A stretch of DNA of 64,000 nucleotides from Immersiella caudata (taxonomy: Eukaryota > Ascomycota > Sordariomycetes > Sordariales > Lasiosphaeriaceae). Shown here in pieces: positions 43,894 through 55,497 of this stretch. Position numbers and translations under genes: made by a program. Position 1 is the stretch's first letter. Each line of letters begins with the position of its first letter. The DNA lies in NCBI GenBank assembly GCA_030512335.1, contig JAULSU010000007.1:1550001-1614000 (forward strand), in the 5' to 3' direction. Under the pieces are notes generated by a model that made no database searches, was not told where the DNA came from, and saw only the letters and a list, made by a program, of their open reading frames with translations.

Positions 43894-45057
43894 ATGGGCA
43901 ACTCTAGCACCAAGCTCACCTCCAAATCCCCTCCAACCGCCCAAACCAAGAACACTACCCCAACAAACACCACTCGCCCAAAAGCCATCCCCACCCTCAC
44001 CACCCCACCACCAACCCGCACCCCCTACCACCTCCCCCAGCTCCACGGCGAAGCACTCACCATCCCCGGCAGCAAAGGCGTCTTCCGCATCCTCAGCTCC
44101 ACCGCCCAGCAAACCGCAATCAACAGGAAGTCGACAGAAAGGGCCTCCACCGTCGCCATCTTCACCTCCTCCTCCGTCGCCGCCCCCGCCCCCGGCTTCC
44201 ACTACCACAACCACGCCCACGACGTCTTCCTCGTAACCAAAGGCTACCTCCAACTCTGGAACGGTTCCAAATGCCGCATCATGGGCCCAGGCGATTTCGC
44301 CTATGTCCCGCCAGGAGTGATTCACAACCCCCTCCCGATAGGTCCGCACACCGAGCTTTTGGGACTAGTAGCGCCGGGGGACTGGGTTGATTTTTTCAGG
44401 AGGGTCGGGGAGAAGTATGAGGGTGTGGTTGTGCCGGAGGGGGATGCAAGGGATTTAGTGGGATGGTTACGCGGAAAGGGGCAGGTGGTGGCGGAGGCGG
44501 ATGTGCATTTTGTGAAGGGGTATGAGGCTCCCGAAGTAGGGGAATGGGAGGAGGGGGAGTGTGTGCTTCCGGGGCCGGGGGAAGGGTATTTTCTCAAGGC
44601 GGATACGGGGCCGAGGTGGATGTTGGGAGGGGTCATGTCAAGGCCGTTTATTTGTGCCCGGCAGTGTGAAGGGCGGTTTGCGATTTCGGGTATTGAGTCG
44701 AGTTGTGTGTATGCGGAGGAGCCGTTTGGGGGGTGTTTTTTGAGGTTTAGGGAGGTGGATCATTGTTTTTTTGTGATGGAGGGGGAGTTGAGGGTGTTGT
44801 TGGAGGGAGGCGAGTGGACGGTTGCGCGGAGCGGTGAGACTGTGGTTGTGTCGGCTGGGTGGGCTTTCAAGTTGGCGTTTGGGAGCAAATATGTGCGTTT
44901 TGTTAGCTTTACCAACGGGGAGGGTCTGGAGGCGGTTATACATGGGGCGGGGGCACAGTTCGAGGGCTGTGTTTTGCCCGACGAGGTCGGGAAAGCGGAC
45001 AGGGCCAGACTCGAGGTAACTTGCGAGGACCTGGGAGTGGTGTTGAGCAGTCAATAG
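43894..45057 (+). CDS. quercetin 2,3-dioxygenase-like bicupin
   Basis: Probable metal-dependent dioxygenase of the bicupin family that includes fungal quercetinases, which open the flavonol ring and release CO and a depside. One exon, 387 aa from ATG 43894; upstream only a TTG lies in frame. The first cupin (about residues 90-150) has GFHYHNHAHDVFLVTKG and GDFAYVPPGVIHNP. The metal ligands would be two His, an Asp where quercetinase has Glu, and the distal His. The second cupin (about residues 270-350) includes RFREVDHCFFVMEGEL and WTVARSGETVVVSAGWA and lacks a clear HxH. There is no signal peptide; the N-terminus MGNSST fits the N-myristoylation pattern (Gly2, Thr6), followed by a P/T-rich linker. 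Activity on quercetin is not proven. Codons are C-rich in the first 430 bp and G-rich afterwards. Confidence 0.85.
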   Translation: MGNSSTKLTSKSPPTAQTKNTTPTNTTRPKAIPTLTTPPPTRTPYHLPQLHGEALTIPGSKGVFRILSSTAQQTAINRKSTERASTVAIFTSSSVAAPAPGFHYHNHAHDVFLVTKGYLQLWNGSKCRIMGPGDFAYVPPGVIHNPLPIGPHTELLGLVAPGDWVDFFRRVGEKYEGVVVPEGDARDLVGWLRGKGQVVAEADVHFVKGYEAPEVGEWEEGECVLPGPGEGYFLKADTGPRWMLGGVMSRPFICARQCEGRFAISGIESSCVYAEEPFGGCFLRFREVDHCFFVMEGELRVLLEGGEWTVARSGETVVVSAGWAFKLAFGSKYVRFVSFTNGEGLEAVIHGAGAQFEGCVLPDEVGKADRARLEVTCEDLGVVLSSQ

Positions 45058-45221
45058 AGCCTGGCTGGTCCACGCAGTTTGGAATTAGATATTAGTGTGT
45101 CTTCTATCTTCATTGCCCCATTCATGAAAGCAAATCAAGGACAACAAAGGCAACCCCCCTCAAATTCCCCCCTTTCCCCACCACCCCTTACTCTCTACCC
45201 ATTTCCAAATCCCATCCCTGT

Positions 45222-45980
45222 TCAGTAAACAAAGTTATACTTCTCCCACTCAATCGCACTCACATCCTCATAACACCTCACCTCCTTTGCCTCCTTATGA
45301 TACCTCTCAGCCACCGAACCCGCAGGGACCTCATGCAAACCCCCCTTCACACACTCCGGGATCAACCTAGCCGGCACACACCCCTCGGGAATCGGCTCGC
45401 TCGACGACCAAGTATAAAAGAACTCCAGCCCCAAGAAACCAAGTTCTCCCTGCTTCGGGACATACACCTTCTGTTCACACACCGCAAACGAAAACCTGAC
45501 TCCAGACAACTCCCCCGCGGCAACATGAGGGAAGTACGCAGACGGCGTAACCTGCATGCTCAAATCCGCCAGCCTGTCGTCGACTGCGCGCGTCGTGTCG
45601 AGCTCCATGAGGATGCGATGGTCCCCGACCTCGTGGATAGCCTGGCGGAGACCCATCACCGTGTCGGGGCCGCGAAGGCCCTCGGTGAGGAGCTGTCCGC
45701 CGAACTCGGGGAAGCGGATGCCCGAGGTGGGGTCGTGCCATTGGTAAAAGATGTTGCCGGCGCCGCGTTGGGCGAGGCCGGGTCGGGCGGCATTGGAGGG
45801 GATGGGGTAGGCGTAGATTTCTGAGCCGTGGATGGAGGAGGAGGGGTATTTGGAGATGTCGGTGACGTTGACCACCAGGCGAAAGGCGTTGGAGGTTGTG
45901 AAGGGGGGATGGGGATAGTCGGTTGGGGCTGCGGTGGCGAGGGCAGCGAGGCCGAGAAGAGTTGTGGTTTTAGAGAGCAT
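45222..45980 (-). CDS. secreted DUF7907-like protein
   Basis: Secreted protein of unknown function, 252 aa in one exon. The signal peptide is MLSKTTTLLGLAALATAA. The body starts with PPFTTSNAFRLVVNVTDIS, a pattern I associate with the fungal DUF7907 secreted family; a profile search would settle it. It has four Cys (CEQ, GCVPARLIPEC, RCYED), probably forming two disulfides, and a N-glycosylation site (NVT). The protein is likely compact and beta-rich. It is convergent with the cupin gene, 164 bp apart, so it need not belong to that block. Coding-strand codons go from C-rich to G-rich. Confidence 0.82.
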   Translation of the reverse strand: MLSKTTTLLGLAALATAAPTDYPHPPFTTSNAFRLVVNVTDISKYPSSSIHGSEIYAYPIPSNAARPGLAQRGAGNIFYQWHDPTSGIRFPEFGGQLLTEGLRGPDTVMGLRQAIHEVGDHRILMELDTTRAVDDRLADLSMQVTPSAYFPHVAAGELSGVRFSFAVCEQKVYVPKQGELGFLGLEFFYTWSSSEPIPEGCVPARLIPECVKGGLHEVPAGSVAERYHKEAKEVRCYEDVSAIEWEKYNFVY

Positions 45981-48372
45981 TTTGGAGTTGGTATTAGAAT
46001 TATTGATTAAGTGTGAAGCTCTAAAAGTGCCGTAGGGACCGAGATCGCTGAGGCTGTAGTGTTGGTTGAGGTTGTGAGAGTTGGGTTGTCTGTCGAGGTA
46101 TGTTGGGATAGAGAACGTCCGCCTCCTATTTATCTTATGATTGTAAATGAGGAAAAGTCCACATAACCAACCATGATTCTAAATCTGTTCACTGGTAGCA
46201 ATGCGTAGGCTGAACGTTACATGATGGTGCCCTATCCCTTCGTAGGATTCAGGGGAGTCATCGTGTCTGAAGTGCGGTGCCATTCCGCGCCGGCACACGA
46301 GAGCTGCGCCACAGTCCTTCGCTCGCTAGCTCAAAATCTCGCGGCTGCTGGCCAATGACACAGGGCATCGCTCGTTTACCCGGCTGCTGGGCTGTATAGG
46401 AACTGGGTGCGACGCTGAAGGATCCCGGTTATTCCGCCGGTGGATGGAGGATGCCCGGTTCTTGCAGAAGCCCGGTACTATACGGCACCCGCTGAGCCAC
46501 AAGTTGCGCTTAAGGGGCCGTTACACACGAGATCGTTGCGCTGAAGAAGATACTCTCACTGCGTTCCAGTCGAAGAGCTGAGATGGGAAGGCAGACTTCC
46601 AGTCCCTTGTCTGACTCCTAGGCGGCCTTGGTGGTAAGGTAATTTGAGCTGATCAGTAAACAATCCATCGCAAATGGATTTAACAGACGTTGCAGATACC
46701 AGACTCCGCCGCTCAGAAGGGTTTCCAAACTCCATCGATCGCGTCGTATCGTCGTCAGCTGCAAGCTGCCAAGTCTAGATGTAGGTAGTGTTGGTTGTGA
46801 TCAGACAACCACATAAACAATTCATTGTCCCGTTCTCCCGCACTGCTTTCGACAGGGGGGCTTGGCGATTTCTTTGCCTTGACTAACGTCCCAGCGCCTG
46901 TGCATGCGCATCCGCGGGTTCTTTCCAATCGCCGGAGCCAGTGTCGTTTAGAAGCTCCCCGGCCATGACGAGACGACGAAAGGCCGTTGATTGTGACGGC
47001 CTTGGTTAGACTGGTACAGTTATCTAGCTCTTGTAGATGCCGGAGTACGGGACTCGTCCTTGGCGAGAGAGCGTCGGAGGCACTAACAACGGCCAAATCA
47101 TTGTCTCCTCCGGGCTATGTCGCAAGTATCGGCCACTGGCAAGCATGAGAAGGAAAGCGCTCAGCAAAGAGTGTTCTGCTGCACCGAAGCCCACAAGACA
47201 TCGATAAACGAGCCTTTGCAGGCCTTGGAATAGTTTGGCCACCCACAACCTGGGCAGAAGCCCTTTGACAGACCGGTAGAGGCGTTGTTGAAATGCAAAG
47301 AGGCATTCGAAACATCTTTCGGTGTCCCCTAACCCAGAAAGCTGGACCTGCAGGTAAGAAATAAAGGAGGCATAGGCCCCTTTGATCGAACCGGGAGGAC
47401 TGAAGTCAAACTCACTTCCCCCACCACGTAGTAAGGTCCTGCTGTCGCATTCTACTTTGAGACTGCCTGGGTCACCTCATAAGATGTGGCTTCGCATTTG
47501 TTCACTGTAGCGCCGCTTGGTGTTCTGCAGATACCGCTGTGCCATTGGCCGGGAAGCGGCTGTAGGAGACGAACTCCTCGACCCTCAAAAAGCGGCTGGC
47601 AGTGGTGCTCGCCGCTCTCCGATAATTCCGGCTGGTTGGTTGCGTTGGTGAGCATTGCTGATGTGGGGGATGGTGAACTCGAATTGTTAGGATTTCGATC
47701 GGATTGGGTCCAAACAAGCTCCACTGGTCAGGCACCAGGCGCCTTCCCGATTCGTCCTCGCGTTGCCACACAAGAGCGTTGCTCCTTCCTGTTTCTCTCA
47801 AACGGTTTTTACAGCCAAAAAAGTTAATTTGCCGTTGAGCAAACCGGAGCGGCCAAACAAAACTCGGAGATGAGACAACATTAAGAATCATGATTCATGA
47901 ATCACCTTGGAACTCATTTTCATGGACGAAGGAGGCGTTCCCCAGCAGTTCGTTCGGACGGCGGATTGGGATTCCAGACTTTCTGGTAATTAGAGCAAAG
48001 TCGGTACGATTGGCGATTCGGGATCATACCAACCACTGCCGGCTTTAACCCCGGGCTCACGTTCAAGCTCCGCTAGCCATTTAACCGGTATGGCACCGCG
48101 TAGCACATAGAAGATGCGGCACTGGCGTAGGTGGACATCCTTACATGCCACCGGAGTGGCCACCTCACCAGGGCTCCGCCTTACAGAAAGTGACCGCCAA
48201 TCTGGACCGCAACTGGAATGTCACACGCTCGCCAACCCGCCATAGGTATGGTAACACCTCGGTTATGCCAAGCCAAAAAAACATAAATGATAGGCCATGG
48301 TCCACATGTGCTGGTTCCTCAAAGCTTGTGGGCCGCAGCGGAACCAGGAACCCCAATTCCACGATCACCATC
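45981..48372. other. 2.4-kb gene-free region
   Basis: The left end holds the DUF7907 promoter and the right end the carboxypeptidase promoter. Open frames of 60-130 codons conflict between strands. The stretch 46380-46510 contains several 'cccggt' units but folds into no tRNA. Nothing coding is supported. Confidence 0.5.
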
Positions 48373-49743
48373 ATGAAGACCGCCGCTGCGATTGCGCTGC
48401 TGTGCCAGCTTCTGGCGCTCGATTCGACCTCTGTATCAGCGTGCCTGACCGAGGCCGAGATTCGCGGCGATGCAATCCATTCCTCGTCCCTTTACCGCCG
48501 ACAAATCGGCAGAGGTAACAAAACCGATGAGGGGACCATTCCCATTGGTGTCGGCGACCGCTTCCGGGACGGCGCCATGACACCAATCGGCATCGGCAGC
48601 CAAGTCCCGGCCAACCTCACGACCGTTTACAACGTCGCCGAGATCGAGTCTGCCGCACGCGCTTTGGTTCGAGAGTACAACCTGGAGTTCTTCGAAGCTC
48701 CTTTCAAAACCTACGAGAACGCCACCATGTTCGGCATCAAAGTGCCCTCTACGGCAGCCGCCTCGAATGCCGGCTCCGGAGCCAACTTTACCGTTTTGCT
48801 TGAAGCCGGCATTCACGCCAGGGAGCGGGGCGGTCCAGACCACCTTCTCAACTTCATCTCGGATCTCCTCTGGGCCGAAACACATGGCGCCGGCTTGATC
48901 TACGGAGGCGTCGAGTACACTGCAGCCGAGGTCCAGACCGCGCGCACCCTTGGCTTCGTTGCTCTCCCGCTCGTGAATCCCGACGGTGTCGCCCACGACC
49001 ACGCCACAAACTCATGTTGGCGCAAGAACCGCAACCCCGCGAGTGCAGTGCCAAACGACACCCTTAGCGTTGGCATCGATCTGAACCGCAACTTTCCGCC
49101 CGCATGGGATTACCACACGGCGATGGCGCCGAACACGACAGAGTGGACAATCTCGGACGAAGCGAGCTCCTCGGTGTTCCGCGGAACAGCGCCGTTGTCC
49201 GAGCCGGAGGCGCAGAACGTCGTCTGGACGATGGATCTGATGCAGGATCTCCGCTGGTTCTTGGACCTGCACTCGATGGCCGGCATGATGCTCTACGGCT
49301 GGGGCCTGGATACCAACCAGGGCAAAGACAAGAGCATGAACCTGCTCAACGAAGCGTACGACGGCAAGCGGGGCGCCATCCCGAACAATCGAGCGGCCGG
49401 CTACGTCTATAGCGAGTACTATGACTCGGAGCAGTACCTTGCTGCAACCATCACCGCAACCAGCGTGGCCGATGCCATGCTGGCCGCTGGAGGCCGGAAC
49501 TACTTTGCGCAGCAGTCGGCCGGCCTGTATCCCGCCCCAGGGTCATCGGCAGATCACCCGATGTTCCGCGCGTTGCAAGACCCGGCGAAAGGGTGGGCCA
49601 ACGGGTTCACGCTCGAATTCGGACAGGCGAACGAAGAAGCGAAGTGCCAGTTTTACCCAACTGTGGAGATGCATCAGCTCAACATGATGGAAGCCGGGGC
49701 AGGGTTTATGGAATTTCTGCTCAGCGCTGCCAAGTTCAGCTGA
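48373..49743 (+). CDS. secreted M14 zinc carboxypeptidase
   Basis: Extracellular metallocarboxypeptidase of family M14, removing C-terminal residues from peptides. One exon, 456 aa. A signal peptide (MKTAAAIALLCQLLALDS) precedes a propeptide-like part. Zinc ligands are His148 and Glu151 in GIHARERGG and His300 in FLDLHSM; the catalytic Glu is about residue 415 in FTLEFG. Substrate-binding residues lie in CWRKNRN and DLNRNF. NPDG is the usual loop motif. The mature domain is about 300 residues, normal for M14. Several NxT/S sites occur. ATG 48373 is chosen because it starts the signal peptide; the frame is open 228 bp further upstream but that extension would bury the signal. Codon usage is even and C-ending throughout. 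Confidence 0.93.
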   Translation: MKTAAAIALLCQLLALDSTSVSACLTEAEIRGDAIHSSSLYRRQIGRGNKTDEGTIPIGVGDRFRDGAMTPIGIGSQVPANLTTVYNVAEIESAARALVREYNLEFFEAPFKTYENATMFGIKVPSTAAASNAGSGANFTVLLEAGIHARERGGPDHLLNFISDLLWAETHGAGLIYGGVEYTAAEVQTARTLGFVALPLVNPDGVAHDHATNSCWRKNRNPASAVPNDTLSVGIDLNRNFPPAWDYHTAMAPNTTEWTISDEASSSVFRGTAPLSEPEAQNVVWTMDLMQDLRWFLDLHSMAGMMLYGWGLDTNQGKDKSMNLLNEAYDGKRGAIPNNRAAGYVYSEYYDSEQYLAATITATSVADAMLAAGGRNYFAQQSAGLYPAPGSSADHPMFRALQDPAKGWANGFTLEFGQANEEAKCQFYPTVEMHQLNMMEAGAGFMEFLLSAAKFS

Positions 49744-51685
49744 GCTGGGCGTGTCGAATCCACAGCGACTCCATCAGGGGGCTCCACCATTCCGGCATGG
49801 ACTGCGATCAAGCTTTGTCCTGCCGAGCAGTGCAGCGGCGAAATGTCGTCGTGGAATGGAGCGCGGGCTCAGCGGCCTCCCATGACGAGTCCCTCGAAGA
49901 AAACGCCCGATCAACTGGAGACCGAGGCGTTGGCTGTATAATTAGCGCTCAGGGGCAGGTAGTGGTGCGCTGTTGGCACAGATTGCGTGTTGGCGCGTTG
50001 GCATTCGTGCAATGGCCAGGTCGTGTCGAAGCCTACAGGTCTTGTTGCTGACCTGACACGAGATCTGAGATGATGTCTGCCAAACTCAGATACCCGTATC
50101 GTATGTAATCATAATGCACAGACGGATCGAGAACCCTTTCCGAAATGAGACCAGCGTATCCGTGGACCCCTACACAAACTTCTGCGCCGGACCGTCCAAC
50201 CCGCGTGTGATCTGCCGGTCCCAAGCCGCCCTCTGGTCCCGCTGGTGACGCGACCGCGGTTTTCGTCTGTGAACCGTTATCATGCCTGCTGGGCCATGTC
50301 TGACTGCTGTCAGCGGGCATTCTCCCGATCTGCATCTGCTTACGCGCGCCGTATAGATGGCCACCGTATAGATGTCCCACTGAGCGCTCTGTTCCGACGA
50401 CGACATTCGCAGTTCGCCTCCTCGCGGTCCTGAGTTCGGCGCATTCCAGCACAGCCTGGTGGAGTTGAGGGAGATGGTGGTCTTTATGGAGGTGAATGTC
50501 AATCGCAATTCGCCATGGGTACGCGAAGTAAGGAGAATCTGCCCGTCACCGCTCGGCTTGTGTGTGACTTGTAGCCAAGAGTTTGAGCTCCAACGGTGGC
50601 GTGCATCGTGCGTGGGCGTTCGCCTGCAATTGGCCAGCAAGATTGTTTCGAACTGCCCAGTTTGAATCGCCACAGCTTGTCGGGCGACACAGACTGCAAG
50701 AACGCGAGGCCTCCCTGGCTCTGGCCAATTACTGGTCGGGACATGTTTCAAGATCCCGTCCGGCTGTCTGTGGGCCTGTGATGTCAGTTGGCTGGGATTT
50801 CCAGTCTCCCGCAGTTGGCACTAATAAAAATCTGGGGAGATTGGACCGCTGAATTGGCCAGTTGGTAGCTTGCCTTTGAAGTTTGCTTCCTTTCGCTCCG
50901 GGTGGATAGGCAGTCGGCGCCAACATATGTATTCTTTTGCGAATGAATAAGACATCATATGACCTGAGTCCGAAGCGTCTCAGACATGCGACCGATCCGC
51001 GAGGACCAACACATTACGTAGGGTGCTTTATCCAAGATCTATGACGAAGCTTCTTTGCTGGCAGCGCATTTGCCAAGGCGCCTCGCAGGGCCTAGATTTT
51101 ACTCTAATTTGGTGAGGGGTACGTGCCATCCTTGCCAAGCCGCGAGGAGTCTCCTGCGGGTACTTGGAGAGCTGTGCGGGGACTGTGCGGGGACTGTGCG
51201 AACTTGGGCGATGCTGGGCGGGTTGGCCCTGGTTCTAGGTGCAGCTGCTGAGCAACGTCAGGCACGAAGCACTGTCCCCCAGGTACCCGGCGGTACCAAT
51301 TTTTTGTTTTGCCAAGTGAGCCAGCGCAAACATGGCAACGGTGAAATCAAGCAAGGCGAGTTCCCAACACCCGGCCCGTCATCTCGCACACCGCGTTTGC
51401 GCCGCAGCACTCTTTCCTGCCTTTTGTTATGTATTTTTTTCACGGTCGCCTGTTCGATTGGGCGTCTATGCATCATTGGCAGTGCCGGTCCACACCCTCA
51501 CAACAAAAAGAGAGGTAGCTCCTGCGCCTGTCGCCAGGGGATCAATTCTCGTCACTGCCACACCAGTTTCCCATAACGTCCCATATCTTTGCGCGTCTCT
51601 GCGCTCCCCACCTTCTGACTTCTCCTTCACGCACCTCTTATTTATCTTGCTCTATTGGGTAATATTTTTCAGCTTCGTGTTGAAC
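49744..51685. other. 1.9-kb spacer and Ca2+-ATPase promoter
   Basis: No gene is seen. Short tandem units occur: 'ccgtatagatg' twice at about 50348-50375, and a 12-bp unit 'ctgtgcgggga' nearly three times at about 51172-51201. The pyrimidine-rich run 51560-51670 is typical just before a fungal start and is probably the 5' leader of the ATPase gene. Confidence 0.5.
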
Positions 51686-54600
51686 ATGGCGGATTCTGAA
51701 CCGCCAGGCAAGGAGGTACGTTTGTCGCAATTCATTCGCTGTCGCAATCCCACATCTGCTGCTGCTGCTGCTGCAGGAACCGATATCTTGTTTTTATTGA
51801 TATCCTTTCCCCATGTTGTCCTGCCTCACGCCCTCATGTTGGGCTGTTGCTGACTGACGCGCCCAATTACCAACAGCGGCCTTCTTCAAGCTCCACACCC
51901 CCTACTCCCAAGAACGATGTGCTGCACACCGGTGCCGAGCTAAACGGTGCTGGGTTCCGGCTTGACCTCGATGATGCCTTCACACCCGATCCCGGAACGG
52001 AGGACATGTTTGTCGCCCCCGACAACAAATTCGCCTTCAATCCCGGACAGCTTTCCAAGCTCCTGAATCCCAAGAGCTTGCACGCCTTCTACGCCCTCGG
52101 CGGTCTGGTTGGCCTCGAGAAAGGCCTCAAGACCGATCGAAACTCTGGTCTGAGCGCCGACGAGACCAGCATTGATGGGCGTGTCGCCTTCGAAGATGTC
52201 GCGCCCAAGGGCACACCGAAGTACGGCCACAATGGCAACACGGAGCCGGTTCCCAAACCCGACCAACCTGGCGCGCTGCCGCCCGCGACCACATATCCGG
52301 CAGGCACCCCCTTCGGCGACAGGAGACACGCCTTCAGGGAGAACAGGTTGCCGGAGAAGAAGAGCAAGACGCTACTGGAGCTGGCGTGGATTACCTACAA
52401 CGATAAGGTCTTGATCTTGCTTACCGCGGCGGCCGTGGTGTCGCTTGCGCTCGGTATCTACCAGACGGTCGGCGTAAAACATGAGGATGGAACCGCAAAA
52501 CTCGAATGGGTTGAGGGCGTGGCAATCATCGTTGCTATTGTCATTGTCGTCGTGGTTGGTACGCTCAACGATTGGCAGATGGAACGCCAGTTCAACAAGC
52601 TGAACCAAAAACACAATGACCGCACCGTCAAGGTGATTCGCTCCGGCAAATCGGTAGAGATCTCGGTGTTCGACGTCAACGTGGGCGATGTGATGCATCT
52701 GAGCACGGGCGATCTCGTACCGGTGGACGGCATCTTCATATCTGGTCACTCCATCAAGTGTGACGAGTCATCCGCTACGGGCGAGTCGGATCTGCTCAAG
52801 AAGGTCCCCGCCGATGAGGTATTGGCTACACTGCAAAAGCTCGCCAACGGCGAGAAGGTCGACGTGAACCCCGAGAAGCTTGACCCCTTTATCATCTCTG
52901 GCAGCAAGATCAACGAGGGCACAGGAACGTTCCTGGTCACCGCGGTAGGCGTCAACTCCAGCTATGGGCGCATCACCATGGCCATGCAGACCGAGCAGGA
53001 GGACACTCCTCTGCAGAAGAAGCTTAACAACCTTGCAGACTGGATCGCCAAGCTTGGTGGCAGCGCTGCGCTGCTGCTTTTCGTTGTCCTGCTCATCAAG
53101 TTCTGCGCTGGCCTGCCAAACAACCCTGACAGCCCGGACGCGAAGGGCCAGACTTTCTTGCGTCTGTTCATCACCTCCGTCACCGTGGTCGTCGTCGCTG
53201 TTCCGGAAGGCCTGCCGTTGGCAGTGACCTTGGCTCTGGCGTTTGCTACCACCCGCATGATGAGGGACAACAATTTGGTTCGCGTCCTCAAGGCCTGCGA
53301 GACGATGGGAAATGCCACCACGGTGTGCTCCGACAAGACAGGCACGCTCACGCAAAACAAGATGACCGTGGTAGCCACCACGCTTGGCAAGAGCACCAGT
53401 TTCGGTGGGGCGGACGCGCCCTTGGAGCAGCCCGATGAGAAGCCCAAGGTCGAAAATACCATCCCCAACGTGCCCGTCGCCGAGTTCGTCAAGCTCTTGG
53501 GGTCTCCCATCAAGCAGCTCCTTATTCAGTCTAACGCTGTCAACTCTACTGCTTTCGAGGGAGATGTCGACGGAGAACAGACCTTTATTGGCTCAAAGAC
53601 TGAGGTGGCCTTGTTGACGCTCTGCCGGGATCATCTCGGCTCCGCCCCTGTTCAGGAGGAGCGTTCCAATGCAAACGTAGTTCAGGTTGTGCCTTTCGAC
53701 TCTGCCGTCAAGTACATGGCGACTATTGTCAAGCTCCCCGACGGAAAGTATCGCGCGTACGTCAAAGGTGCTTCCGAGATTCTGCTGGCCAACTGCACCA
53801 AGACGATTACGAATCCCGAGGGAGAGGAGCTGGCCGTTGCCGACCTCACTGAATCCGATCAAGAAATGCTGTCTGAAACCATCACTTCGTACGCCGGCCA
53901 GACCCTGCGGACGATCGGTTCTTCCTACCGCGATTTCGACTCTTGGCCGCCGAAGGAACTTGAGGGCGTCAAGGAGTTGACTGCAAAGGAGTTCAACAAG
54001 GTGCACACTGACATGACCCTTATGGCTATCTACGGTATCAAGGACCCCCTCCGCCCCACGGTAATCCAGGCTATCAAAGACTGCCACCGCGCTGGTGTCT
54101 TTGTTCGCATGGTCACAGGCGACAACATTCTCACGGGCAAGGCTATCGCCAGGGAGTGCGGTATTTACACCCCCGAGACCGGCGGCATCGCTATGGAAGG
54201 CCCTGTTTTCCGTCGCAAGTCGGAGGAAGAACTGAAGGAGCTCGTTCCGAAGCTTCAGGTGCTCGCTCGCTCGAGTCCCGAGGACAAGCGCATTCTAGTT
54301 CGCACTCTAAAGGAGCTCGGAGAGACTGTTGCCGTCACTGGCGACGGCACCAATGACGCACCGGCTCTCAAGATGGCTGACATCGGTTTCGCTATGGGAA
54401 TTGCAGGCACAGAAGTGGCAAAGGAGGCGGCTGCTATCATTTTGATGGATGATAACTTTGCTTCGATCATCAAGGGTATCAGCTGGGGGCGTGCTGTCAA
54501 CGACGCCGTGAAGAAGTTCCTTCAGGTAAGTCATCCGAGACGTCCGGACGCGGGAATGTTTGCTTACCAACCTGATTAGTTCCAACTGACGGTCAACATC

Positions 54601-55497
54601 ACGGCTGTGACCCTCACGTTCATATCTGCCGTCGCCAGCGACAAGGAGGAGTCTGTCTTGAACGCTGTCCAACTTCTGTGGGTCAACCTGATCATGGACA
54701 CGTTCGCGGCCTTGGCTCTCGCTACTGATCCCCCTGGACCTACGATCCTGGATCGCCCGCCGGACAGGAAGTCGGCTCCGTTGATCACGCTGCGCATGTA
54801 CAAGATGATTTTTGGCCAAGCTGTTTGCCAGCTGGGCATCACCCTCGTCCTGCATTTTGCTGGCGCTCAGCTCCTTGGTTACAACCGCTCCGATGAATAT
54901 TCCCTCAAGTCGCTCAACACGTTGATCTTCAACACCTTCGTCTGGCTGCAGATCTTTAACGAGCTGAATAACCGTCGGCTGGATAACAAGCTCAACATCT
55001 TCGAAGGCATCACTCGCAATTACTTCTTTATCATTATCAACTGCATCATGGTTGGCGGACAGGTCCTCATCATCTTTGTTGGTGGTGGCGCCTTCAAGAT
55101 CCATCCTCTCAATGGTAAGGAATGGGGTCTCTCCATCGGTCTCGGCGCCATCGCCGTGCCCTGGGGTGCCTTCATCCGCAAGATCCCCGACCACTGGGTG
55201 GCCGCATGCATTCCCAACATCAAGATTCGCATGCCTTGGCGCAAGAAGAAGCCCGCCAAGACCGAAGGAGACGACCTCGAAGCCACGCCCGTCGACAGTC
55301 GGGATCCCAAGAGCGCCAAGGCCAAGGTCGTGCATTCTACCGACGAAGACGACGTCAGCTTCGAGGCTCCGCTCCGCATCCTTACGTCTCTGCGTGGCGA
55401 GCGCGCCCGCAAGCACATTCGCCGCGGGTTCCGCGAGTACATGCACGACCAAAAAGTGAAGGCCAAGACCAAGACCAAGAAGACCAAGGGGGCTTGA
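51686..55497 (+). CDS. PMC1-type Ca2+-transporting P-type ATPase
   Basis: P2B ATPase that pumps Ca2+ out of the cytosol, in fungi mostly into the vacuole. Exons 51686-51715, 51877-54525 and 54580-55497 give 1198 aa. The first exon is only 10 codons (MADSEPPGKE) before a 161-nt intron that holds a CTG repeat. Motifs: TGES in the actuator domain (about residue 308), PEGLPLAV in TM4 (about 453), the phosphorylated Asp about 496 in CSDKTGTLTQNK, KGASEILL in the nucleotide-binding domain, and GDGTNDAPALKMADIGFAMG (about 832). The second intron (54 nt) lies just after KKFLQ, before TM5. About ten TM segments; the C-terminal tail is basic (KVKAKTKTKKTK). Length and motif order are normal. Codon usage is strongly biased, as in well-expressed genes. 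Confidence 0.96.

Noticed and set aside
46380..46520. Possible tRNA, because of repeated 'cccggt' and a 'ggttatt' element
   Set aside because: No acceptor stem, box A or box B at proper spacing; no cloverleaf can be drawn.
48145..48372. In-frame upstream extension of the carboxypeptidase
   Set aside because: It would put 76 residues before a clear signal peptide; ATG 48373 fits a secreted M14 enzyme.
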